Shown here: positions 43,689 to 52,557 of the stretch, piece after piece
Numbering within the stretch: position 1 is the first letter of the stretch
How the letters are laid out: every line of letters begins with the position of its first letter
Assembly: GCA_947495575.1 (NCBI GenBank)
Contig: CANLZL010000001.1
Span: 620,001 to 684,000 of the forward strand
Direction: 5' to 3'
DNA from: an uncultured Nioella sp.
Lineage (GTDB): Bacteria > Pseudomonadota > Alphaproteobacteria > Rhodobacterales > Rhodobacteraceae
DNA: 64,000 bases
Program-made: the position numbers and the translations under genes
The notes under the pieces: generated by a model
Told to the model about the DNA's origin: nothing
The model's database searches: none
Seen by the model: the letters and a program-made list of their open reading frames with translations, nothing else

Positions 43689-44957
43689 TTAGCCTTTCAA
43701 GGCCCGCCAGCCGATATCGCTGCGGTTGAAACCTTCGGGCCAATACACAGCATCCACCATTGCATAGGCCTTGGCATGTGCTTCCTGCAACGAGGTGCCG
43801 CGCGCTGTCAGTGCAATCACCCGCCCACCTGTGGCAAGAAATTGCCCCGCTTCTCGTTTTGTGCCTGCATGAAAACACATCTCAAAGCTTGTCTCGGGAA
43901 GGGCGTCCAGCCCGTTGATCACGGTGCCTTTTTCATATGAGCCGGGGTAACCATTTGCGGCCATCACCACCGTCATCGCGTGATCATCGGCCCAATTCAC
44001 GGACATCTCGTTCAAACGGCCTTCCGCTGCGGCCAGCATCAAATCCAGCGCCTGTGCACCTAGGCGCAACATCAGGCATTGGCATTCAGGATCGCCAAAG
44101 CGCACATTGTATTCGATCAGTTTAGGTTGCTCGTCCTTGACCATCAGACCCGCGAAGAGAACACCCTGAAAAGGCGTGCCGCGTCGGGCCATTTCCGCCA
44201 TGGATGGCTTAATGATCTCCTCCATCGTCTTTTCAACGATGGCGTCCGACATCACCGGTGCGGGGCTATAGGCGCCCATGCCACCGGTGTTGGGGCCCTC
44301 ATCGCCGTCATAGGCGCGTTTATGGTCCTGCGCCGTGCCAACAGGTAGAGCAGTTTCGCCATCGCAAAGCACGAAGAAGGACGCTTCTTCACCCTCCAGA
44401 AACTCTTCGATCACCACTTCGGCACCCGCGCCGCCAAAGGCGCCGCCGAACATGTCGTCAATAGCGGCGAGCGCCTCGGCCTCTGACATGGCGACGATCA
44501 CGCCTTTGCCTGCTGCCAGACCGTCCGCCTTGACGACAATTGGCGCGCCCTGTTCGCGGATATACGCCTTTGCCGGGTCCGCTTCGTTAAAACGGGCATA
44601 GGCTGCGGTAGGGGCATTCGACGCGTCGCAGATCATCTTGGTGAAGCTTTTGGAGGCTTCCAGTTCGGCTGCCGCCTTAGATGGGCCGAATGTCAGGATA
44701 CCAGCCTCGCGCAGCGCGTCGGCAACGCCTGCGGCTAGAGGCGCCTCTGGACCGATAATGACAAAATCCACAGCCTCTTCAGCCACCAGATCCAGCACCG
44801 CTGCGCTATCGTCAGGGTTGATCGCCGCGCATTGCGCAATCTGTGCAATGCCGCCGTTTCCGGGTGCCACGATCAGCTTGTCGCATTTGGGGTTCTGCAA
44901 CACCGCCCAGGCCAAAGCATGTTCGCGCCCGCCACTGCCCAAAATAAGAATATTCAC
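43689..44957 (-). CDS. purD: phosphoribosylamine-glycine ligase
   Basis: A 422-residue ATP-grasp enzyme for the second step of purine synthesis. NILILGSGGREHALAWAV is the N-terminal signature, VVKADGLAAGKGV the ATP-binding loop, and RFGDPECQCLMLRL the catalytic metal-binding block. GGMGAYSPAP lies between them. GTG 44957 gives the conserved N-terminus and follows GGGGGAC; the frame opens at 45017. The bestrophin gene follows directly. Confidence 0.96.
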   Translation of the reverse strand: MNILILGSGGREHALAWAVLQNPKCDKLIVAPGNGGIAQIAQCAAINPDDSAAVLDLVAEEAVDFVIIGPEAPLAAGVADALREAGILTFGPSKAAAELEASKSFTKMICDASNAPTAAYARFNEADPAKAYIREQGAPIVVKADGLAAGKGVIVAMSEAEALAAIDDMFGGAFGGAGAEVVIEEFLEGEEASFFVLCDGETALPVGTAQDHKRAYDGDEGPNTGGMGAYSPAPVMSDAIVEKTMEEIIKPSMAEMARRGTPFQGVLFAGLMVKDEQPKLIEYNVRFGDPECQCLMLRLGAQALDLMLAAAEGRLNEMSVNWADDHAMTVVMAANGYPGSYEKGTVINGLDALPETSFEMCFHAGTKREAGQFLATGGRVIALTARGTSLQEAHAKAYAMVDAVYWPEGFNRSDIGWRALKG

Positions 44958-45020
44958 GTCGCGTCCCCCGCCTGTTAGGTTTGGCTCAGCCCAATAACGA
45001 ATGCGCCGGGGAGGCACAAG

Positions 45021-45611
45021 TTGGCTGAGACAACCGCGCTGACAGACCCAGAGCTTTGGGACCGGCTATTGGCCTATGAGTTTCCGAATACCAACGGTTC
45101 CGGGCTATCGGCTCAGACAGGTGCCAGCCTGGGGTGGAGCCCGGACTTCTCGCAATCGGCATTCCTGGAATATCGGCGTGCCGTCTATCTTTCGGTTACG
45201 AACGACTCGCCAATGGTCGTGCCCCAAACCATCCATGAAGTTTGGGTGCGCCACCAGGACGCGGGAGAAGCCTATAATGGTGCTTTTTGCCGAGATGTTC
45301 TTGCTGGGAAGAGGCCGCAGCTCTCGGAAAAATCTTCTTCAAATAATCCTTCTGCATTGAACAGAACCAAGACCCTTTATGCGGCCGAATTTGGCTTTCT
45401 GCCGTCGCCCAAAATCTGGTCGGACGCGCCTGCCATTTCTCGCAATGCATTCATCGTAAGTGGCGCAATCCTTGCAGTGGGGTTCCTTTTGGAACTTTTC
45501 GTAGGCAGTGGATGGATATCGCTGTCGGCCGCGGGATTGGCCGTGATTTATTGGATCATAGCCTCGGCGCCCGCGCGCGCTAGCGGCCGCGGCGACGGGT
45601 CAAGCGTCTAG
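45021..45611 (+). CDS. GRDP-like domain protein with two C-terminal membrane segments
   Basis: A 196-residue protein. Residues about 10-130 resemble the glycine-rich-domain-like family: a start LWDRLLAYEFP, then FLEYRRAVYLSVTNDSPMVV and PQTIHEVWVRHQDAGEAYNGAFCRDVLAGKRPQ, where the P-x-x-x-x-E-V-W...H...F-C motif is seen, then the ALNRTKTLYAAEFG tail. Two hydrophobic segments (about 140-158 and 162-182) end it. TTG 45021 follows GGGGAGG by seven bases and is divergent from purD. The molecular role is unknown. Confidence 0.6.
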   Translation: MAETTALTDPELWDRLLAYEFPNTNGSGLSAQTGASLGWSPDFSQSAFLEYRRAVYLSVTNDSPMVVPQTIHEVWVRHQDAGEAYNGAFCRDVLAGKRPQLSEKSSSNNPSALNRTKTLYAAEFGFLPSPKIWSDAPAISRNAFIVSGAILAVGFLLELFVGSGWISLSAAGLAVIYWIIASAPARASGRGDGSSV

Positions 45612-45663
45612 CAGGTTCGTTATGGCTCTGGCGTCATATGCGGGCAGCAGTTAGGGTCCGGGA

Positions 45664-47220
45664 ATGGATGATTTGCTTGAAGATGTTGACCCGGGAAATG
45701 CGCCGGAATTTTCAGTTTCCGAGATTTCGGGGGCGGTTAAGAAATCCGTTGAAGGCGCGTTCAGCCATGTGCGCGTGCGCGGAGAGATCGGCCGGCTGTC
45801 GCGGCCCCGCTCGGGGCATATCTATTTGGACCTGAAGGATGATCGCGCGGTTCTGGCCTCGGTCATCTGGAAGGGTAAGGCCGCGCGGTTGCCACACCAG
45901 CCCGAAGAGGGGATGGAGGTTGTGGCAACTGGCCGCCTGACCACGTTCCCCGGCCAATCTAAATACCAGATGGTCATCGAAGAGCTGCGCCCGGCGGGCG
46001 CGGGCGCGCTGATGGCGATGCTGGAAAAGCGAAAAGCGGCGCTGGCGGCAGAGGGGCTCTTTGCCGAAGAGCGCAAGCAGAAATTGCCGTTCCTGCCTGA
46101 AGTGATCGGCGTTGTGACGTCGCCCTCCGGCGCGGTGATCCGCGATATTTTGCACCGGTTGCGCGACAGGTTCCCGCGGAAAGTGCTGATTTGGCCAGTG
46201 GCCGTTCAGGGCGAGCGCTGCGCGTCGGAAGTGGCCAATGCAATCCGGGGGTTCAACGCGTTTCCAGCCGGGCGTTTGCCCCGGCCCGACCTACTGATCG
46301 TGGCGCGCGGCGGTGGCTCACTGGAAGATTTGTGGGGGTTCAACGAAGAGGCTGTCGTGCGGGCCGCTGCAGAAAGTCAGATCCCTCTGATTTCGGCAGT
46401 GGGGCATGAAACTGACACGACCCTGATTGACTATGCGTCTGACCGGCGTGCCCCGACGCCGACGGCGGCGGCAGAAATGGCCGTACCTGTACGTCTGGAT
46501 ATGCTCAATTGGGTGGCCGATCAGGGCGCGCGCCTGTCGCGCGGCGCGACCCAGACCATTGTGCTGCGCCGCCAACGTCTGGGCGATCTTGCGCGAGGGA
46601 TACCGCGGGTCGAGGCCTTGCTGGACGGCCCGCGCCAGAGGGTGGACCTTGCCACAGCAAAATTGGGCCCGGCCCTGGCGGCCTCCACTGGCAGACGACG
46701 CATTGAACTCAATGCCCATGCGAGTGCTTTGGGGCCTGCTTTGGAACGTGGTGTGGCACGGCGGCGGGTGATTTTGGGCCGGGCCGAAGCCGGGCTGTCA
46801 CTGGCGCGCGTGCAAGCTGGCTTGCGGCAAAAAAACCGCGACGTTGCGGCATTGGCCGGGCGGCTATCCGTTGAGCGATTGACGGACCGGATTTCAACGA
46901 ACCGCACAAAACTGGATGAGTTATCAGCCCGAATGGCGCGTTTGGCCGAAACGGGGCAGACCACCCGCCGGGAGAAATTGGCCGCATTGGACCGGATGCA
47001 CCAGACGCTAGGCTATCGTGAAACTCTGAAGCGAGGTTATGCGGTTGTGCGGGCGGGCGAAACAGTCGTGACAGGGCGCAACGCCGCAAAGGCCGCCGAG
47101 CGTTTGGAAATTGAGTTTGTTGATGGAAAACTCGATGTCAGTACTGGCAATGTTCCGTCGAAGCCCAAACCGAAAGCGCAGAAGCGAGACCACGGGCCGG
47201 ATCAGGGCAGCCTGTTCTGA
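45664..47220 (+). CDS. xseA: exodeoxyribonuclease VII large subunit
   Basis: A 518-residue nuclease subunit degrading single-stranded DNA. The N-terminal OB fold (VRVRGEIGRLSRPRSGHIYL, then DLKDDRAVLASVIWKG) is followed by the catalytic region (GVVTSPSGAVIRDILHRL, RGGGSLEDLWGFNEE, SAVGHETDTTLIDYASDRRAPTPTAAAE) and a long C-terminal coiled part. Family length is around 450-520, so this is complete. xseB is not in the window. The gene follows the GRDP-like gene by 52 bases. Confidence 0.96.
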   Translation: MDDLLEDVDPGNAPEFSVSEISGAVKKSVEGAFSHVRVRGEIGRLSRPRSGHIYLDLKDDRAVLASVIWKGKAARLPHQPEEGMEVVATGRLTTFPGQSKYQMVIEELRPAGAGALMAMLEKRKAALAAEGLFAEERKQKLPFLPEVIGVVTSPSGAVIRDILHRLRDRFPRKVLIWPVAVQGERCASEVANAIRGFNAFPAGRLPRPDLLIVARGGGSLEDLWGFNEEAVVRAAAESQIPLISAVGHETDTTLIDYASDRRAPTPTAAAEMAVPVRLDMLNWVADQGARLSRGATQTIVLRRQRLGDLARGIPRVEALLDGPRQRVDLATAKLGPALAASTGRRRIELNAHASALGPALERGVARRRVILGRAEAGLSLARVQAGLRQKNRDVAALAGRLSVERLTDRISTNRTKLDELSARMARLAETGQTTRREKLAALDRMHQTLGYRETLKRGYAVVRAGETVVTGRNAAKAAERLEIEFVDGKLDVSTGNVPSKPKPKAQKRDHGPDQGSLF

Positions 47221-47226
47221 GGAATT

Positions 47227-47249
47227 GCGATGCGCCTTTGGCGCATCGC
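47227..47249 (+). terminator. stem-loop downstream of xseA
   Basis: GCGATGCGCC (47227-47236) pairs perfectly with GGCGCATCGC (47240-47249) around three T. There is no T-run, so termination is uncertain. Confidence 0.45.
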
Positions 47250-47328
47250 CAGCGGGGCGGCCCTTGTCAGGCGCCCAATGGCGCCCTTCGCGGGCCGCGT
47301 TGCCACGTGAAAGGTGAGATTTGGGTGG

Positions 47329-48348
47329 TCAGGATTGAAGCCGCGCTTCTGCGCGCTCCATCACTCTGGCAGCGCGTTTGTTCATGATGGCCTTCCAGCG
47401 GCGCGGCATGGTCGCGATCATGGCCATGACGGGCAATGACCATGGAAGGACAGGGGCTTCGGCCGGGACGTCCAATGCGTCATAAGGCGTGGCCGGATGC
47501 ATATGATGATCGGAATGGGCAGGCGCATTGACCATCAGATAGGACGAAAATCCCTGTGGTGCATTCCAGCTATGATGAGCGGCCACAGGCTCGATCCGGC
47601 CATTTGGAAGGGTCAGGCGGCGCAGGCCGTAATGCTGAATATAGTCAGAGAGCAGGATTTGCAGCCCGGCCAGAGAGCCAAGCGCCCACGCGCCGACAAC
47701 CCCAACGAAGCCTCCAACCAAGGCGGCGAGGATAAGTGTCAGCACGCCGCCCAAAGTCCAAATCACGTAAGGGTTTAGCCGGCCTGGCTTGGACCGACGC
47801 CGTTCTTCCGCCAGACCGGCCTGAAAACTCCCGATCCAGGCGCGGGGCAGAAAGGTCCAGAACCCTTCATTCGCGCGTGGCGTATTTGGATCGTTCTCCG
47901 TGCCGACATGAACGTGATGCACCAAACGGTGGGCCGAGACATGATGGCCAAAGAGGATGGAGATATAGACAGAAGCGCCCAACCGGCGCAGCACGCGCGG
48001 TACGCGGTGGATCAGTTCATGCGCGTTGGGGTGGCTAACCTGACCAAAGAAGGATGCGGTCCCCAAAAAGAGGGTCAGCGTTTCGGCCCAATTCCGATCC
48101 GGCAAGGAAAAGGCCCGCACAGCCAAGACCAAAAGCAACAGATGTCCAACGGCCAGAACAACAGATAATGCATCTGCATGTCGACTGTGATCGGCTGATT
48201 TGGGCTTGGGCAGAATCTGATCCAGCCCCGCCGCCAACAGCGTTAACCACAAAAGCGCCAGCCCGGCCCAAAGACCACCAAACACAGCCCCAAACAGCAA
48301 CAAGGCCAATGGAGTGACGCTGGCAAAGGCATAGCGAATGATCTGCAT
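47329..48348 (-). CDS. alkB: AlkB-type alkane 1-monooxygenase
   Basis: A 339-residue membrane di-iron hydroxylase. The histidine boxes are HELIH (HxxxH), HRLVHHVHVG (HxxHH) and NAPAHSDHHMHP (NxxxHSDHH), and YIQHYGL matches the extra histidine box of AlkB. About six hydrophobic segments are visible. The family hydroxylates the terminal carbon of medium-chain alkanes using rubredoxin, but no rubredoxin or rubredoxin reductase gene is in the window. It is divergent from the NuoE-NuoF fusion. The substrate is not proven by sequence. Confidence 0.88.
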   Translation of the reverse strand: MQIIRYAFASVTPLALLLFGAVFGGLWAGLALLWLTLLAAGLDQILPKPKSADHSRHADALSVVLAVGHLLLLVLAVRAFSLPDRNWAETLTLFLGTASFFGQVSHPNAHELIHRVPRVLRRLGASVYISILFGHHVSAHRLVHHVHVGTENDPNTPRANEGFWTFLPRAWIGSFQAGLAEERRRSKPGRLNPYVIWTLGGVLTLILAALVGGFVGVVGAWALGSLAGLQILLSDYIQHYGLRRLTLPNGRIEPVAAHHSWNAPQGFSSYLMVNAPAHSDHHMHPATPYDALDVPAEAPVLPWSLPVMAMIATMPRRWKAIMNKRAARVMERAEARLQS

Positions 48349-48504
48349 CTATTCAGGTTTCCTTTCCGACGCGAAATGCGGTGTTTCGGGAGTGTCTTAT
48401 CTTAATCTGCATCCGCTTTGGGGCCAAACGATGTCGGTTTTGGTGGGCGCATGGGGTCGCATCACGGTATGTACATGGCAGGTTTAGCCGCGGAAGGACG
48501 TATT

Positions 48505-50190
48505 ATGGCGCTGGATGAAAAAAAAGGTGTCTGGAAATCTGGCAAAGGCAAAGGGCGCCGGACGCCCAAGGGCCGCCAGGTGGATGATACGGCCCTGGCC
48601 GAAATTCAGGCGCTGGTCGGTGACCTGCCTCTGCGCCGTGATCTGCTGATTGAGTATTTGCATCTGGTTCAGGATAAATTTGGCTGTCTTGGCGCCGCCC
48701 ATATCCGGGCATTGGCCGAATTGCTGCGGGTGGGGCAGGCGGAAGTCTATGAAGTCGCCAGCTTTTACGCCCATTTCGATGTCGTGCGCGAAGGGGAGAC
48801 GCCGCCACCGGCGCTGACCATCCGGGTCTGTGACTCTCTGTCATGCGAGTTGGCAGGGGCCGAATCATTGCAAAAGGCGCTAGAGGACGGGCTGGACGCA
48901 TCAGAGGTTCGTGTCCTGCGCGCGCCCTGTATGGGGCGCTGTGATACGGCGCCTGTGTTAGAGCTGGGCCATAACCATATCGACCATGCCACTGTTGAAA
49001 AAGTCGAGGCGGCAATCGCAGCCGGAGACACGCATGCATATGTCCCAAGCTATCAGGATCTGACGGCCTACCAAGCAACTGGTGGCTATTTGCAACTGGC
49101 CGAACTGCGTGAAAACGGCAATTGGGAAGAGGTGCAGGACGTTGTTTTGGCCTCTGGTCTGCGCGGCCTTGGTGGGGCCGGATTCCCGTCAGGAAAGAAA
49201 TGGGGCTTTGTTCGCATGAACGAAGGCCCGCGCTATCTGGCGGTCAATGGCGATGAGGGCGAACCGGGTACTTTCAAAGACCGGTTCTATCTGGAACGTA
49301 CGCCGCACTTGATGCTGGAGGGCATGTTGATCGCTGCATGGGCAGTCGAGGCTGAAACCTGCTTTATCTACATGCGCGACGAATATCCGGCGGTGCTGGA
49401 AATCCTGCGGCGCGAAATTGCGGCTTTGGAAGCGGCCGGTATCGTGTCCCCCGGCTATATCGATCTGCGCCGCGGGGCGGGTGCTTATATCTGCGGCGAA
49501 GAAAGCGCGATGATCGAGTCGATCGAGGGCAAACGCGGATTGCCACGCCACCGCCCGCCTTTTGTGGCCGCTGTGGGCATCCATGGCTGTCCCACATTGG
49601 TGCATAATGTTGAAACGTTGCATTGGGTTGCCAAGGTCTGCCGCGACGGGCCGGACGTCTTGGCCACCGTCGAGAAAAATGGCCGCAAAGGATTGCGCAG
49701 CTATTCGGTTTCTGGCCGGGTCAAAAATCCGGGCGTTCATCTGCTGCCCGCGGGGTCAACTATCCTTGACGTGATCGAGGCAAGCGGCGGAATGTTGGAC
49801 GGGCATGAGTTCAAGGCCTATCAGCCGGGTGGCCCGTCCTCAGGGCTGCTACCAGCGTCAATGGATGATATCCCGTTGGATTTCGACACCTTGCAGCCAC
49901 ATGGTACTTTTATCGGCTCAGCCGCTGTTGTGGTTTTGTCCGATCAGGACAGCGTCAGAGATGCCGCGCTGAACATGCTGCGTTTCTTTGAGGATGAAAG
50001 CTGCGGCCAGTGCACGCCCTGCCGGGTTGGCTGCGAAAAGGCCGTAAAGCTGATGCAGGCCGAAAATTGGGATCAGCCGTTGCTGGAGGAACTGTGCGTA
50101 GCCATGGGCGATGCCTCGATCTGTGGCCTGGGTCAAGCTGCGCCAAACCCGATCCGATTGGTCATGAAGCATTTCCCTGAAGAGGTTTAA
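48505..50190 (+). CDS. fused NuoE-NuoF-type NADH diaphorase (formate-dehydrogenase beta-like)
   Basis: A 561-residue flavo-iron-sulfur protein. Residues about 30-180 are a thioredoxin-like [2Fe-2S] NuoE domain (Cys in CDSLSCE and CMGRCDTAP). Residues about 200-560 are NuoF: GLRGLGGAGFPSGKKWGF and NGDEGEPGTFKDR for FMN and NADH, ESCGQCTPCRVGCEK and a later Cys for the [4Fe-4S] cluster. This arrangement is that of the FdsB-type subunit of NAD-dependent formate dehydrogenases in the group. The catalytic subunit gene that should follow is absent; ftsY follows instead. ATG 48505 has GGAAGGAC upstream. Confidence 0.85.
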   Translation: MALDEKKGVWKSGKGKGRRTPKGRQVDDTALAEIQALVGDLPLRRDLLIEYLHLVQDKFGCLGAAHIRALAELLRVGQAEVYEVASFYAHFDVVREGETPPPALTIRVCDSLSCELAGAESLQKALEDGLDASEVRVLRAPCMGRCDTAPVLELGHNHIDHATVEKVEAAIAAGDTHAYVPSYQDLTAYQATGGYLQLAELRENGNWEEVQDVVLASGLRGLGGAGFPSGKKWGFVRMNEGPRYLAVNGDEGEPGTFKDRFYLERTPHLMLEGMLIAAWAVEAETCFIYMRDEYPAVLEILRREIAALEAAGIVSPGYIDLRRGAGAYICGEESAMIESIEGKRGLPRHRPPFVAAVGIHGCPTLVHNVETLHWVAKVCRDGPDVLATVEKNGRKGLRSYSVSGRVKNPGVHLLPAGSTILDVIEASGGMLDGHEFKAYQPGGPSSGLLPASMDDIPLDFDTLQPHGTFIGSAAVVVLSDQDSVRDAALNMLRFFEDESCGQCTPCRVGCEKAVKLMQAENWDQPLLEELCVAMGDASICGLGQAAPNPIRLVMKHFPEEV

Positions 50191-50194
50191 GGTA

Positions 50195-50216
50195 TCGGCC
50201 CCGATTTTGGGGCCGA
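50195..50216 (+). terminator. stem-loop after the NuoE-NuoF fusion gene
   Basis: TCGGCCCC (50195-50202) pairs perfectly with GGGGCCGA (50209-50216) around a six-base loop. No T-run follows, so its strength as terminator is doubtful. Confidence 0.5.
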
Positions 50217-50388
50217 CCAGGGCCTTTATCAAATTGCGCGCTACCGCGCGCCGATTTCAGCAGGATTGAAAGGTGCTGCAGGATAAATTCCGGCTCACTC
50301 TTGGTCACCGGCGTGCGTGGCCCTCTTTCCATAGGCGCGCTGCCGTATTAGGTGGAGGGAACGCAGTTCTCAAAAGGCCCGTCGCCCC

Positions 50389-51471
50389 ATGTCGTTTTTC
50401 AAAAAACTCAAAGATCGGATGTTCAAAACCTCGTCCAAGCTGGATGAAGGCTTGGATGCGATCATTGAAGAGGGTGCTGGCGAAGACATAGCAGAGCAGG
50501 CAGGAGACGCGGGCGTCGAAACGTCCGTTCCGGCGACTGAACCGACACCCAAAGAAACGCCAGTTGCGGCAGAGGAACCTGCCGCAAAGGACGGCAAACC
50601 TGGCTTGATCGGACGTTTGATCGGGCGGAGTTCCGGCCCGCGCCGTGTGCTGGACGACGATATGCTGGAAGAGCTTGAAGAGCTCTTGATCACCGCAGAT
50701 ATGGGTGTTGAAACCGCAATGCGCGTGACGGCCAATATGGCCGAAGGCCGGTTTGGTAAACTGATGAGCGCGGGCGATATCAAAGCCCTTTTGGCCGAAG
50801 AGATTGGCCGAATTATGGAGCCTGTGGCGCGCCCCTTGCCGATCTATCCCAAAACCCCTCAAGTGGTTCTGGTCGTGGGCGTCAATGGCTCCGGCAAGAC
50901 GACAACGATTGGCAAACTGGCCAGCCAGTTCCGCGCGGCCGGCAAATCGGTTGTGATTGCTGCTGGCGACACTTTCCGCGCGGCAGCAGTTGAACAACTC
51001 CAAGTTTGGGGCGACCGGGCAGGGGTGCCTGTTCTGACTGCACCAGAAGGGTCCGACCCGGCGGCACTTGCCTATGATGCGATGGTCAAGGCAGAGGCTG
51101 ACAGCGCCGATCTTTTGATGATCGACACTGCCGGGCGGCTGCAAAACCGGTCGGACCTTATGGAGGAACTCGCCAAAATCGTGCGCGTGATCCGTAAAAA
51201 AGATCCCGACGCGCCGCATAACACGCTGTTGGTTCTGGATGCCACGACCGGTCAAAACGCCCTAAGTCAAGTTGAGACTTTCCAGAAGATGGCCGATGTG
51301 TCCGGGCTTGTGATGACCAAGCTGGATGGCACGGCTAAGGGCGGTGTTCTAGTCGCATTGGCCGATAAGTTCGGCCTGCCGATCCATGCAATTGGCGTGG
51401 GTGAGCAGATCGACGATCTGGCCCCGTTCGATCCAGAGGAATTTGCGCAAGCCCTTACCGGGGCCGACTAG
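50389..51471 (+). CDS. ftsY: signal recognition particle receptor FtsY
   Basis: A 360-residue GTPase that docks the SRP-ribosome complex at the membrane. The N-terminal ~80 residues are acidic (A region). Then the NG domain: GVNGSGKTTTIGKLA (G1), AAGDTFRAAAVEQLQVW, DTAGRLQNRSDLMEEL (G3), TKLDGTAKGGV (G4) and GVGEQIDDLAPFDPEEF at the end. The length is normal for alphaproteobacteria. It is followed by a 169-base gap (51472-51640) that holds nothing I can support. Confidence 0.96.
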   Translation: MSFFKKLKDRMFKTSSKLDEGLDAIIEEGAGEDIAEQAGDAGVETSVPATEPTPKETPVAAEEPAAKDGKPGLIGRLIGRSSGPRRVLDDDMLEELEELLITADMGVETAMRVTANMAEGRFGKLMSAGDIKALLAEEIGRIMEPVARPLPIYPKTPQVVLVVGVNGSGKTTTIGKLASQFRAAGKSVVIAAGDTFRAAAVEQLQVWGDRAGVPVLTAPEGSDPAALAYDAMVKAEADSADLLMIDTAGRLQNRSDLMEELAKIVRVIRKKDPDAPHNTLLVLDATTGQNALSQVETFQKMADVSGLVMTKLDGTAKGGVLVALADKFGLPIHAIGVGEQIDDLAPFDPEEFAQALTGAD

Positions 51472-51640
51472 CGGTGGTTATTGCGTGCGCACGTTACCTG
51501 TTTGATTTGGCTCCCTTCAACGGGCAAGTCGAGACTAGTGAAGGACGCCTGCCAAACCCAATCCACGCCTATGTTGGCACAGAATTGATGATTGTTAGGT
51601 CACTGGAAGCCGCCCCGATACCGCCTGCGCCTTACCACGC

Positions 51641-52543
51641 ATGAGCGCCTGGCTGGTCTCAATCGCCGGCACACCGCAAGGGGCCGCGCTGGCCACGGCA
51701 CTTGCGCTATTGGCTGCTTTTTTACATGCGGTTTTCGGGGCCATTCAGAAGGGTCGGTTTGACCCTCTTCTCAATCGCGGAGCCGTTGACGCAAGTTATG
51801 CCCTGATGGCCGCGCCATTTGCCTTTTTTGTGGTGCCGTGGCCCGAGCCGCATATGTGGCCGCTTTTTGCCGCGATCATTGCAGTGCATGTTGTCTATAA
51901 GTTGATTGCGGTCGCCGCCTACCGCCGCGGGGCCTATACCGTGGTCTATCCGGTCATGCGTGGAACGGGACCGCTTTTTACTGTAATCGGCGCGTTTTTA
52001 TTGTTCGGCGAGCGGTTCACCCTGACTCAATGGATGGGCGTTTTAACTTTGTTGTCAGGGATTTACGGGCTAGCGCTTTATAATTTGCGGACAATAACGA
52101 TTGATCGCGACACGCTGGTGCCAGCGCTTTGGCTGGCGGTTCTGACAGGGCTTTTTGTGGCCGCATACACAACCTTTGACGCCTATGGCATTCGCGCCAC
52201 GGCCGACCCTTTTACTTTCCTTGCTTGGTTCTTCTTTTTCGATGGATTGGTGATCCCGGTGATTGCCAGTATTGCCTATGTCCGTTTACCTGATCCGCCT
52301 GCTTTGGGCGCACTCGCCCGGCGCGGTGTGGTTGGCGGATTAGTTGCTGTGGTGAGCTTTGGCTCAATCATGCTGGCAACCCGGTTGGATCAGGTTGGGC
52401 AGGCAGCCGTCTTGCGGGAAACCTCGACTGTCTTTGCCGCCCTCATCGGTTGGCTGATGCTGGGCGAGCGGGTCGGACCCCGCCGATTGGCGCTTATGGG
52501 GTTGATTGCGGCGGGCGCGGTGATAGTTGAGATGGGTGGTTAA
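51641..52543 (+). CDS. EamA/DMT family transporter
   Basis: A 300-residue membrane protein with about ten hydrophobic segments in two repeats of five (first ending near AFLLFGERFTLTQWMGVLTL, second near IGWLMLGERVGPRRLALMGL). The repeated G-E-R-x-x-x-x-x-x-x-G signature is typical of the drug/metabolite transporter EamA domain. The transported compound cannot be predicted. The gene has only a weak ribosome binding site. It lies 15 bases upstream of yciB. Confidence 0.85.
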   Translation: MSAWLVSIAGTPQGAALATALALLAAFLHAVFGAIQKGRFDPLLNRGAVDASYALMAAPFAFFVVPWPEPHMWPLFAAIIAVHVVYKLIAVAAYRRGAYTVVYPVMRGTGPLFTVIGAFLLFGERFTLTQWMGVLTLLSGIYGLALYNLRTITIDRDTLVPALWLAVLTGLFVAAYTTFDAYGIRATADPFTFLAWFFFFDGLVIPVIASIAYVRLPDPPALGALARRGVVGGLVAVVSFGSIMLATRLDQVGQAAVLRETSTVFAALIGWLMLGERVGPRRLALMGLIAAGAVIVEMGG

Positions 52544-52557
52544 CGAAGAAGGCCGTC

